Positions 35,374 through 42,592 of a stretch of 64,000 nt of DNA are shown here, piece by piece. The stretch covers positions 496,001 through 560,000 of the forward strand of contig NZ_JAJNMP010000004.1 of NCBI RefSeq assembly GCF_021044935.1, written 5' to 3'. Every line of letters begins with the position of its first letter. Within the stretch, counting starts at the first letter, position 1. The position numbers were made by a program, and so were the translations under genes. Under the pieces are notes generated by a model, which ran no database searches, was not told where the DNA came from, and saw only the letters and a program-made list of their open reading frames with translations. This DNA is from Agromyces cavernae. Lineage in GTDB: Bacteria; Actinomycetota; Actinomycetes; Actinomycetales; Microbacteriaceae.

Positions 35374-36863
35374 TGGTTCGAGAGGTTGTCGCCGCAACGG
35401 TAGAACGCGGTCGCGAGGGTGTCGATGGCGGTCTTGGCCTCTTCGGTGACGTCGCCGAGCGCGTAGACGGCGAACGTGAGATCGGTGTCGTCGGCGGCAC
35501 GGATGACCCCGCTCAGCGTGTACCCGGTGTCGATCCATCCCGTCTTCGCGATGACCCGGCCGTCGGCGACCGAGTTGTCGCCCCAGAACCGGTCGTCGTA
35601 CGCGAGCGATCCCCGTTCGCCCGAGATGGGCAGCGAGTCGAGGATGTACCCGAGGCTCGCCTCGCGGGCGTTCACCTTCGCGAACAGGCGCGTGAGGTAC
35701 GACGGCGGCACCGCGTTGTCGGGCGAGAGGCCCGAGCCGTCGACGATCGTGATGCCGGCCGCGTCGACGCCGTAGCCTTCGAGTCCCTCGAGGATTCCGG
35801 CGTTCAGTGAGGCGAACGTGTTGCCCGCGCCGGTCTCGATCGAGACGAGCCGTGCGAGCATCTCGGCGACCGTGTTATCGGAGACGACGAGTGCCTTGTC
35901 GATGAGCTCGGCGACGGTCGGCGATGACACCGCGCCGAGCTGCGCTGCGCCCGCGGGTGCGGTGCCCCGCTCGATGGTGCCGACTCCACCGAGCTCGTCG
36001 GCGAACGCCTGGCCGGCACGGCCGATGGGGTCCTCGCTGCGCCACGAGGTGTTCGTGTAGGGGTCGTCGCGGTCGCCGTCGACCATGAGGGCCGTGATGT
36101 TCGGCATGTAGCCGAGCTCGCGCTCGGACAGCGCCCAGCTCGCGTGCCACTCCTCGCCGCCGAAGTAGCTCGCGTCGAGGATCAGCTTCGTGATGGGCGG
36201 GTTCGCGGGGTCGGCGGCCCACGCCTCGTGCACCTGGCGGGCGAGTTCGTCGAGGTGCGCAGCGCCGGGGTACGCGGTCTCGTCGCCGCTCGGCGTGCGC
36301 GAGAGGGTCACGTCGCCGCCGCCGACGAGCACGATCGAGCCTGGCTCGGCGCCCTTCACGACGGTCGTCGTGGCTCGGTAGCCGGACCCGAGCACCGAGA
36401 GCGCCGCGGCCGAGGTGAGCACCTTCATGACGCTCGCGGTGCGCGACGGGGTGGTGCCGCCGCGATCGTAGAGCACCTCGCCCGTCGACGCCTTCACGAC
36501 CTGCGCCTGCATGTTCGCGAGGCGGGGGTCGGCGGCGGCCTCGGCGACGGAGCAGGTGCGAACGCGGCTCGCCGCGACCGCTTCGGCCGGCACCGCGCGT
36601 GCCGGCTCGGCGGTGGGTGTCGGGGTCGTGCTCGGCTCGATGGCGGCATTCGCGCCGGCGTTCGTCGCGGCTCCGGCGAACACCGCGCCCGTGCCCGCGA
36701 GGGCGAGTACGAGGGCCGCGGCCGTGATGGTCACCGCGAGACGGTGCCGGCGCACGAAGGCGACGACGGATGACCCACCGCCGGGTCCGCGGCTCACTGC
36801 CATGCTCGAACCGGGGTCGGTGCGCCCCGGGTCGACGCCCGGGGCATCCGTCTCGTCGTGCAC
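35370..36863 (-). CDS. dacB: D-alanyl-D-alanine carboxypeptidase (PBP4, peptidase S13)
   Basis: Trims peptidoglycan stem peptides outside the cytoplasmic membrane. The 497-residue protein has an N-terminal membrane anchor (about 43-65, VTITAAALVLALAGTGAVF) and a Thr/Pro/Ala-rich linker, then SxxK in SVMK (Ser144-Lys147), SDN (about 327) and KTG (about 437), the three penicillin-binding motifs. The GTG start at 36863 lies 6 nt after TACAAT, so it is probably leaderless. It heads an operon with M20 peptidase, pncA and a hydrolase, all joined by 4-nt overlaps. In many actinobacteria dacB precedes tilS/hpt; that is not the case here. Confidence 0.92.
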   Translation of the reverse strand: MHDETDAPGVDPGRTDPGSSMAVSRGPGGGSSVVAFVRRHRLAVTITAAALVLALAGTGAVFAGAATNAGANAAIEPSTTPTPTAEPARAVPAEAVAASRVRTCSVAEAAADPRLANMQAQVVKASTGEVLYDRGGTTPSRTASVMKVLTSAAALSVLGSGYRATTTVVKGAEPGSIVLVGGGDVTLSRTPSGDETAYPGAAHLDELARQVHEAWAADPANPPITKLILDASYFGGEEWHASWALSERELGYMPNITALMVDGDRDDPYTNTSWRSEDPIGRAGQAFADELGGVGTIERGTAPAGAAQLGAVSSPTVAELIDKALVVSDNTVAEMLARLVSIETGAGNTFASLNAGILEGLEGYGVDAAGITIVDGSGLSPDNAVPPSYLTRLFAKVNAREASLGYILDSLPISGERGSLAYDDRFWGDNSVADGRVIAKTGWIDTGYTLSGVIRAADDTDLTFAVYALGDVTEEAKTAIDTLATAFYRCGDNLSNQ

Positions 36864-36869
36864 CCGGGC

Positions 36870-36875
36870 ATTGTA
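36870..36875 (-). promoter_or_regulatory. -10 element for leaderless dacB
   Basis: On the minus strand TACAAT lies 6 nt before GTG 36863. Confidence 0.55.
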
Positions 36876-36914
36876 CGCGGTCGTGCTGAAGCCGATCCAG
36901 CAGGCCGCACCACC

Positions 36915-37901
36915 CTATTCGCCGGGGTAGCGCAGTCCGATCTGTGCACGGATCTCGTCGAGCGTGCCCATGATCGCGACGCTCTCGGCGGTCGGCAGCG
37001 CGTCGCCGCCGTCGAGCCGACCATCGGCGACGAGCCGTTCGAGGGCGGCCGCCTGATAGTGCATGCCGCGGCCGTTCACATCGGAGGCGTACTCCTCGAG
37101 CACGGTGCCGTCGTTCGAGACGAGACGGAACGACGTCGCCGTGTACCAAACGGCGTCGATCTCGATGCGCGCCTCGCTGCCGAGCACGACGGCGGTGTTC
37201 GGGCCCTTCGTGTCGCTCGCCGAGATCGACGAGGCCATGCGGTTGCCCTCGTAGCCGAAGATCGTGGCGACCTGCGCATCGGCGCCCGTGGCCTTGAACG
37301 TGGCCGAGGCCTGCACGGTTCTCGGGGCGCCGAAGACGTCCCACGCGAACGACACCGGGTAGATGCCGAGGTCGAGCAGCGCACCGCCGCCGAGCTCGAG
37401 CGCGTTGATGCGGTGAGCGGGGTCGTCGGGCAGCTTTTGGGTGTGGTCGGCGATGACCGAGCGCACCTCGCCCAACGCACCCGAGTCGATGAGTTCGTGG
37501 ATGCGCGCCATGTGCGGCAGGTACCTCGTCCACATCGCCTCGAGCGCGAGCAGCTCGTGTGCGGCGGCGACGTCGGCGACCTGCCTCGCCTGGGCCTGGT
37601 TCAGCGCGAACGGCTTCTCGATGAGCACGTGCTTGCCCGCCTCGAGCGCCAGCGTCGCGTGTGCCGCGTGGTGCGGATGCGGCGACGCGACGTAGACGAC
37701 GTCGATGTCGGGGTCTGCGACGAGGGCTTCATAGCTGCCGTAGGCATGCGGGATCTCGAACTCGGCGGCGAACGCGTCGGCACTCGCCTGCGATCGCGAG
37801 CCGGCGGCCCGCACGTCGAAGCCGTTGCGCTTCAGGTCGCCGGTGAAGAGGCGGGCGATGCCGCCGGTCGCCAGGATGCCCCAGCGCAGAGATTCGCTCA
37901 T
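36915..37901 (-). CDS. Gfo/Idh/MocA-family oxidoreductase
   Basis: A 328-residue NAD(P)-dependent dehydrogenase. The N-terminal Rossmann fold reads RWGILATGGIARLF, with VVYVASPHPHHAAHA and the conserved EKP motif in HVLIEKPFALN (about 93-103), then the C-terminal alpha/beta substrate domain with GGGALLDLGIYPVSFAWDVFG. The substrate is usually a sugar or cyclitol; not determinable here. ATG 37901 lies 7 nt after TAGGCT, suggesting leaderless translation. Confidence 0.9.
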   Translation of the reverse strand: MSESLRWGILATGGIARLFTGDLKRNGFDVRAAGSRSQASADAFAAEFEIPHAYGSYEALVADPDIDVVYVASPHPHHAAHATLALEAGKHVLIEKPFALNQAQARQVADVAAAHELLALEAMWTRYLPHMARIHELIDSGALGEVRSVIADHTQKLPDDPAHRINALELGGGALLDLGIYPVSFAWDVFGAPRTVQASATFKATGADAQVATIFGYEGNRMASSISASDTKGPNTAVVLGSEARIEIDAVWYTATSFRLVSNDGTVLEEYASDVNGRGMHYQAAALERLVADGRLDGGDALPTAESVAIMGTLDEIRAQIGLRYPGE

Positions 37902-37908
37902 GTCGCAC

Positions 37909-37914
37909 AGCCTA
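37909..37914 (-). promoter_or_regulatory. -10 element for leaderless oxidoreductase gene
   Basis: Minus-strand TAGGCT lies 7 nt before ATG 37901; no RBS is present. Confidence 0.5.
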
Positions 37915-38010
37915 TTGGCTGCCATCGGGCCGGGCTGCCACGGGGCTCTCCGTTCGAGGCTGCCCCGTGTCCCCCGTTCGGGGATGCTGTGGATCACTCA
38001 TGTTCGGGTC

Positions 38011-38016
38011 TAGCGT
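38011..38016 (+). promoter_or_regulatory. -10 element for leaderless SGNH hydrolase gene
   Basis: TAGCGT lies 6 nt before ATG 38023; no RBS is present. Confidence 0.5.
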
Positions 38017-38022
38017 TGGCCC

Positions 38023-38811
38023 ATGACGACTGCATTCGGCAAGGGTCGCGCCATGGTCGTCGCGGCCATCATCGCGTTGTTCGCTGTTCCCATCGGGGTC
38101 GCGGGGCCGGCGGCGGCCGCTCCATCCTCCCCGGTCGCGAAGTACGTCGCCCTCGGCGATTCGTTCGCCGCCGGCCAGGGCACTGGCGTCTACATCGACG
38201 CATGCCTGCGCAGCCCGCTCGGGTATCCGGCCCTGCTCGACGCCGTGCCCCGAGTCAACCTGCTGCGCAACGCCTCGTGCACTGGAGCCGACTTCGATGA
38301 CGTCGATGCGCAGCTCGCGCAGATCAACCGAGGCACGACGCTCGTCACGCTGACCATCGGTGCGAACGGCGTGAACCTTCCGGGCCTGCTCGCCGCGTGC
38401 GTCCCGGATCCGAATGCCCAGCCGTGCCTCATCGCACTCGCCGCGGCGAACACCTACCTCACGACCGAGCTCGGCCCCGAGGCCGGCGCAACGATCGCCG
38501 CGATCAGCAGCAGATCGCCGAACGCGCGCGTCGTCGTCACCGGATACCCGCTCCCACTCGCGCCGGGCGTCGCCGACGGGGTGAATCTCGGCGCGGCGAC
38601 CCTGAATGCCGTCCTCGCGGCCACCGTGAGCGCCGCGCAGGCGCAGGGTGCGAACGTCGTCTTCGCCGACGTCACCGCCGCATTCCTCGGGCACGGCGCC
38701 TTCGGTCCCGACCCATGGCTCGGCCAGGACCCGGGAAACCTCGAAACGTTCCTGCACCCCAACGCCGAGGGCTATCAGGCGTATGCCGCCGTGATCGAGG
38801 CGGTGCGCTGA
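38023..38811 (+). CDS. secreted SGNH/GDSL-type lipase or esterase
   Basis: An extracellular hydrolase of 262 residues. A Sec signal peptide (about 1-33, hydrophobic core MVVAAIIALFAVPIGVAG, cleavage after AAA) precedes the SGNH blocks: GDSF with the nucleophile (45-48), the Gly of block II, IGANGVNL with Asn, and FLHPNAEGY with the catalytic His near 245. Cysteines at RNASCTG, AACVPD and QPCLI suggest disulfides, as in Streptomyces-type SGNH lipases. Divergent from the oxidoreductase gene and followed by a clear terminator. Confidence 0.9.
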   Translation: MTTAFGKGRAMVVAAIIALFAVPIGVAGPAAAAPSSPVAKYVALGDSFAAGQGTGVYIDACLRSPLGYPALLDAVPRVNLLRNASCTGADFDDVDAQLAQINRGTTLVTLTIGANGVNLPGLLAACVPDPNAQPCLIALAAANTYLTTELGPEAGATIAAISSRSPNARVVVTGYPLPLAPGVADGVNLGAATLNAVLAATVSAAQAQGANVVFADVTAAFLGHGAFGPDPWLGQDPGNLETFLHPNAEGYQAYAAVIEAVR

Positions 38812-38853
38812 CACCCTCCCCAGACTTACGCGCTTCTTCCTCGCGTGAGATGC

Positions 38854-38880
38854 GAACGGCCCGGCGACCCCGGGCCGTTC
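38854..38880 (+). terminator. terminator after the SGNH hydrolase gene
   Basis: 11-bp perfect arms GAACGGCCCGG / CCGGGCCGTTC with a 5-nt loop, followed by GTTGT. Confidence 0.8.
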
Positions 38881-38947
38881 GTTGTGCGGGCGACGCCTCG
38901 GTTTGCCCCGCCAGGCTGACGGCACGAATGTACGGGGGAACAGTGAA

Positions 38948-38973
38948 GGCCCGGCCTCCGAAGAGACCGGGCC
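38948..38973 (-). terminator. terminator hairpin after tRNA-Thr
   Basis: GGCCCGG / CCGGGCC arms with a 12-nt loop lie just downstream of the tRNA on the minus strand. Confidence 0.6.
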
Positions 38974-38981
38974 CGGTGAGA

Positions 38982-39053
38982 GCCGCCTGTGGGAATCGAA
39001 CCCACGACCTTCTCATTACGAGTGAGACGCTCTGCCGACTGAGCTAAGGCGGC
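38982..39053 (-). tRNA. tRNA-Thr (anticodon CGT)
   Basis: The 72-nt minus-strand sequence folds as a cloverleaf. Acceptor GCCGCCT pairs with AGGCGGC, D-stem GCTC/GAGC, anticodon stem TCTCA/TGAGA with loop CTCGTAA (anticodon CGT, reads ACG), and T-arm GTGGG-TTCGATT-CCCAC. CCA is not encoded. Confidence 0.96.
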
Positions 39054-39129
39054 GTGACTGCGGCGCGCGGGGCGCACCGGCTGGCACGAGAGTCAATAGT
39101 AGCGGGATTTTCGGCGGGCGTTGACCACG

Positions 39130-40698
39130 TCAGCACTTCGGGTCGGAAGAGGGCACCGTGCCGTCGATCAGATACGACTCGACCGCGTCGCTGACGCACG
39201 CGTTCGACTTGTTGTACGCCGTGTGGCCCTCGCCCTCGTAGGTGACGAGCACACCGCTCTCGAGCTGGTCGGCGAGCGCGACCGACCACTCGTAGGGAGT
39301 CGCAGGATCACCCGTGGTGCCGACGACCATGATCGGGGCGGCGCCCTCTGCGTGGATCTCGGCGGGCTCGCGAGTGGACTCGTGCGGCCAGCCGTTGCAC
39401 GTGAGGTCGTCGTAGCTCATGTACGGGCCGAACGTCGGTGCGGCTGCAGCGATCTCCGCCGCCTCCTCGCGCATGACCTCGACGTCGACTTGCGTGGGAT
39501 AGTCGAGGCAGTTGATCGACCGGAACGCCTCGGTCGAGTTGTCGAGGTAGGTGCCGTCGGCGTCGCGCCCGTGGTAGCCGTCGGCGAAGGAGAGGGCCGC
39601 ATCGCCGTCGCCGAACATGGTCGCGGCGAGCATCTCGCTGAGGAAGGGCCATGATTCGGGGCTGTAGAGCGGGTAGATGATCGCCGTGAACAGGGTGTCG
39701 CCGTCGACCATGCGGCCGTCGCTGCCCCGGAGCGGGCTGACGTCGACCGATGCCAACAGGCGGCCGATCTCGTCGACCGAGTCGTCGACCGTGCCGCTGA
39801 ACGGGCATTCGTCACCCGCGAGGCAGTTCTCGAGGTAGGCCTCGAGCGCACCCTCGAACCCGACGGCCTGCGCCTTGTTGACGTCGAATGTGCTCGCCGT
39901 CGGGTCGAGCGCCCCGTCGAGCACGAGCCGGCCGACCTTGTCGGGGTACAGCTCGGCGTAGGTCGCCCCGAGGAACGTGCCGTACGAGAACCCGAGGTAG
40001 TTCAGCTCGTCGTCGCCGAGCACGGCGCGCAGCAGGTCGAGGTCGCGCGCGGCGCTCTCGGTGTCGACGTTGGCGAGCAGGTCGCCGGTCTCGTCGAGGC
40101 ACGCCTCTCCGAAGGCCGCGTTCGCGGCACCACGGTTCTCGATCCACTCGTCGCTGCCCCGCTCGGCCGGGTCGACGCCGAAGAGGAACTCGTCCATTGC
40201 GGCCGCGTCGTAGCAGGCGACGGCCGTGGACCGGTTGACGCCGCGCGGGTCGAACCCGACGACGTCGAATCGCTGCTTGAGCGGCTCGCCGACCGCGAAG
40301 TCGAGCGAGTCGATCACGAAGTCGTAGCCCGAACCGCCCGGCCCCCCGGGGTTGAGCAGCAGCGACCCGACCTTGTCGCCCGTCGCCGAGTGGCGCGAGA
40401 GCGCGAGTTCGATCTCGCCCGCGCCGGGGTCGCTCCAGTCGAGCGGCGCCTTCGCGGTGGCGCACGTCATGCCTTCACCGCACCCGTCCCACTCGAGCAC
40501 CTGCGAGTAGAACGGCTCGAGCTCAGGTGCGACCTGCTCGCCGGTGGGTGTGGAGACGGGCTTCTCCTGTGCGAGCAGCGACGGCACGCACCCGCTCAGG
40601 GTGAGGAGCGCGGCGACCGCGGCGGCGACCGTAACGGTCAGCGTGGCGCCACGCCGACCCCGGCTCGTCGTTCGCGATCGGATGTGCGGTGCGCTCAT
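39130..40698 (-). CDS. lipoprotein tripeptidyl aminopeptidase-like alpha/beta hydrolase (TAP family)
   Basis: A secreted peptidase of 522 residues related to Streptomyces tripeptidyl aminopeptidases. The N-terminus is a lipoprotein signal with lipobox LSGC (Cys37). The alpha/beta hydrolase core has LLLNPGGPGGSGYDF (oxyanion region), GFSYGTFLGATYAELYP (nucleophile Ser about 236) and a TAP-like C-terminal domain, with TGDPATPYEWS (Asp) and GEGHTAYN (His). Extra cysteines suggest disulfides. ATG 40698 overlaps the holB stop (ATGA), an arrangement often seen in actinobacteria. Confidence 0.9.
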   Translation of the reverse strand: MSAPHIRSRTTSRGRRGATLTVTVAAAVAALLTLSGCVPSLLAQEKPVSTPTGEQVAPELEPFYSQVLEWDGCGEGMTCATAKAPLDWSDPGAGEIELALSRHSATGDKVGSLLLNPGGPGGSGYDFVIDSLDFAVGEPLKQRFDVVGFDPRGVNRSTAVACYDAAAMDEFLFGVDPAERGSDEWIENRGAANAAFGEACLDETGDLLANVDTESAARDLDLLRAVLGDDELNYLGFSYGTFLGATYAELYPDKVGRLVLDGALDPTASTFDVNKAQAVGFEGALEAYLENCLAGDECPFSGTVDDSVDEIGRLLASVDVSPLRGSDGRMVDGDTLFTAIIYPLYSPESWPFLSEMLAATMFGDGDAALSFADGYHGRDADGTYLDNSTEAFRSINCLDYPTQVDVEVMREEAAEIAAAAPTFGPYMSYDDLTCNGWPHESTREPAEIHAEGAAPIMVVGTTGDPATPYEWSVALADQLESGVLVTYEGEGHTAYNKSNACVSDAVESYLIDGTVPSSDPKC

Positions 40699-41891
40699 GC
40701 GGCCCCTCGTTCGGTCGTGCGGATCGCTGAGACGAGCATCGCCTCGAGCGCGAGTGCGGGTTGCACGTTGCCCTCGATGCGGGTGCGTGCGGTCTGGATG
40801 GCGTCGAGTGTCGCGAGCGTGCGCGACGGTGTGGCGGCGGCTGCGGCCTGCCGCAGGTCGGCAGTCATCTCCCGGTTGACGAGCGGCACGTCGGCGTCGA
40901 GCTGCAGGAGCAGGATGTCGCGGTAGAGCGACGCGAGGTCGACGAGGATGCGGTCGATGCCGTCGCGCAGGCTGCGCGTGGCCCGGCGCTTCTGGTCGTC
41001 TTCGAGCGCCTTGATCTGCGGCCGCAGCGCCGGGGGCACAGCCTGCCCGGGCGCGATGCCGAGCGAGTGCAGCGCGTGCTCGCGCTCTTCGGCGTCGCGC
41101 AGCTCGGTGATCGCCTTGGCGTCGTCGCCGGCGATCTCGAGGAACCGTGCCGCCGTCGACACCGCGGTCGCCGCCGAGCGCACGCGCAGCGCGAGCTCGA
41201 GGGTCTCGGCGCGTCGCGCCCGCGCCTCGTCGTTGGTGGCGAGCCGGTGCGCCATGCCGATGTGGCTCTGCGCCTCGCGCGCGGCCCGCTCGGCGAGCGC
41301 GGAATCGACGCCGTCGCGACGTTCGAGCAGGGCCGCGACATCGGCGATGCTCGGCACTTGCAGCCGAACCGAGCGCACCCGCGAGCGAATGGTCGGGATC
41401 AGGTCGGCCTCGCTCGGCGCGCACAGCAGCCACACTGTGCGCTCGGGCGGTTCTTCGAGCTCTTTCAGCAGCACGTTCGAGGTCTGTTCGGTCATGCGGT
41501 CGGCGTCTTCGACGACGATGACCCGGTGCCGGCCGACCGACGGCGAGTAGTGCGAGCGCTTGACGATGTCGCGCACGTCGGCGACCTTGATGATGACGCC
41601 CTCGGTGGCGAGTACGTGCAGGTCGGGGTGGCTGCGCGCCTCGACCTGGATGCGGGTCGGCTCGTCGCCGTCGGGCCGGCCCGAGATGAGTGCGGTCGCG
41701 AACGCGTAGGCGAGATTCGATCGACCCGAGCCGGGCGGACCGGTGATGAGCCACGAGTGCGTCATCTGCTGCGAGCCTGACGGCGACGCCGAGTCGGATG
41801 ACCCGCCCTGCGCCGCGCCGGCTGCCTCGGCCGCCGCACGGAACACCGCGATGGCGGCGTCCTGCCCGGTCAGCTCACTCCATACGCTCAC
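40695..41891 (-). CDS. holB: DNA polymerase III subunit delta'
   Basis: A clamp-loader subunit. The 398-residue protein has an N-terminal AAA+ module with Walker A-like GPPGSGRSNLA (about 52-62; Arg replaces Lys, as is usual for a non-hydrolysing subunit), VIVVEDADRMTEQTSNVLLK and LEEPPERTVWLLC (sensor/SRC region). The usual cysteine-based zinc module between Walker A and B is absent: that stretch reads SGRPDGDEPTRIQVEARSHP. It follows tmk with a 77-nt gap. The GTG start at 41891 lies 6 nt after TAGCGT, suggesting an internal leaderless promoter. Confidence 0.92.
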   Translation of the reverse strand: MSVWSELTGQDAAIAVFRAAAEAAGAAQGGSSDSASPSGSQQMTHSWLITGPPGSGRSNLAYAFATALISGRPDGDEPTRIQVEARSHPDLHVLATEGVIIKVADVRDIVKRSHYSPSVGRHRVIVVEDADRMTEQTSNVLLKELEEPPERTVWLLCAPSEADLIPTIRSRVRSVRLQVPSIADVAALLERRDGVDSALAERAAREAQSHIGMAHRLATNDEARARRAETLELALRVRSAATAVSTAARFLEIAGDDAKAITELRDAEEREHALHSLGIAPGQAVPPALRPQIKALEDDQKRRATRSLRDGIDRILVDLASLYRDILLLQLDADVPLVNREMTADLRQAAAAATPSRTLATLDAIQTARTRIEGNVQPALALEAMLVSAIRTTERGAA

Positions 41892-41897
41892 GTGAGA

Positions 41898-41903
41898 ACG
41901 CTA
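41898..41903 (-). promoter_or_regulatory. -10 element for leaderless holB
   Basis: Minus-strand TAGCGT lies 6 nt before GTG 41891, inside the tmk-holB gap. Confidence 0.5.
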
Positions 41904-41968
41904 CCTTCCGCTCCCGACAGGCAACCGAGAATCCGGCACCGCGCCAGCGCGCCCACGCAGGGCAGCGC

Positions 41969-42592
41969 TCACAGCAACCCGGCGACGCGGGCACGAACGA
42001 CCGCGGCGATCTCGTCGACCGGTGCCGCCGCGTCGAGGACGAGGAACCGCTCGGGCTCGGCCTCGGCGAGCGCGAGGTAGGCGCTGCGGACGCGATCGTG
42101 GAACTCGGATGCCTCCGCCTCGAGCCGGTCGTAACGGGTGCGCGCCCCGTCGAGCCGCTCACGTGCGGCCTCGGCGTCGAGGTCGAGCAGGATCGTGAGG
42201 TCGGGCGCGAGGCCGCCCGTCGCCCACTCCGAGATGCCCCGCACCTCGGCGGGGTCGAGCACGCGTCCGGCACCCTGGTAGGCGACCGACGAGTCGATGT
42301 ACCGGTCCTGGATGACGACGTCGCCACGCTCGAGCGCGGGACGCACGATGGTCGCCACATGGTGCGCGCGGTCAGCCGCGTAGAGCAGGGCCTCGGCGCG
42401 CGGGGCGATGTCGCCGCGGTGGTGCAGCACGATCTCGCGCACCTCGATGCCGACGTCGGTGCCGCCCGGCTCACGGGTGCGCACGACCACGCGGCCCTGC
42501 TCGGCGAGCCATTCGCCGAGCAGCGACGCCTGCGTCGTCTTGCCGGAGCCGTCACCGCCCTCGAAGGTGATGAAGAGGCCCGTCGCGCTCAC
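41969..42592 (-). CDS. tmk: thymidylate kinase
   Basis: Phosphorylates dTMP to dTDP for DNA synthesis. The 207-residue enzyme has the P-loop FEGGDGSGKTTQ (about 10-21), the DR(Y/H) motif in VIQDRYIDSSVAYQGAGR (cited as DRYIDSS; about 98-104) and a LID-region QGAGR...RTRYDRLE. The GTG start overlaps the topA stop (GTGA); topA-tmk-holB order is standard in actinobacteria. Confidence 0.95.
   Translation of the reverse strand: MSATGLFITFEGGDGSGKTTQASLLGEWLAEQGRVVVRTREPGGTDVGIEVREIVLHHRGDIAPRAEALLYAADRAHHVATIVRPALERGDVVIQDRYIDSSVAYQGAGRVLDPAEVRGISEWATGGLAPDLTILLDLDAEAARERLDGARTRYDRLEAEASEFHDRVRSAYLALAEAEPERFLVLDAAAPVDEIAAVVRARVAGLL

Noticed and set aside
36915..37997. Longer start for the Gfo/Idh/MocA gene at 37997
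   Set aside because: The added 32 residues overlap the divergent promoter and lack homology; ATG 37901 begins the Rossmann fold and follows a -10 box.
39130..41754. Single 874-residue protein joining the TAP hydrolase with upstream sequence
   Set aside because: The upstream part is a shadow of holB; a lipoprotein signal and ATGA overlap place the true start at 40698.
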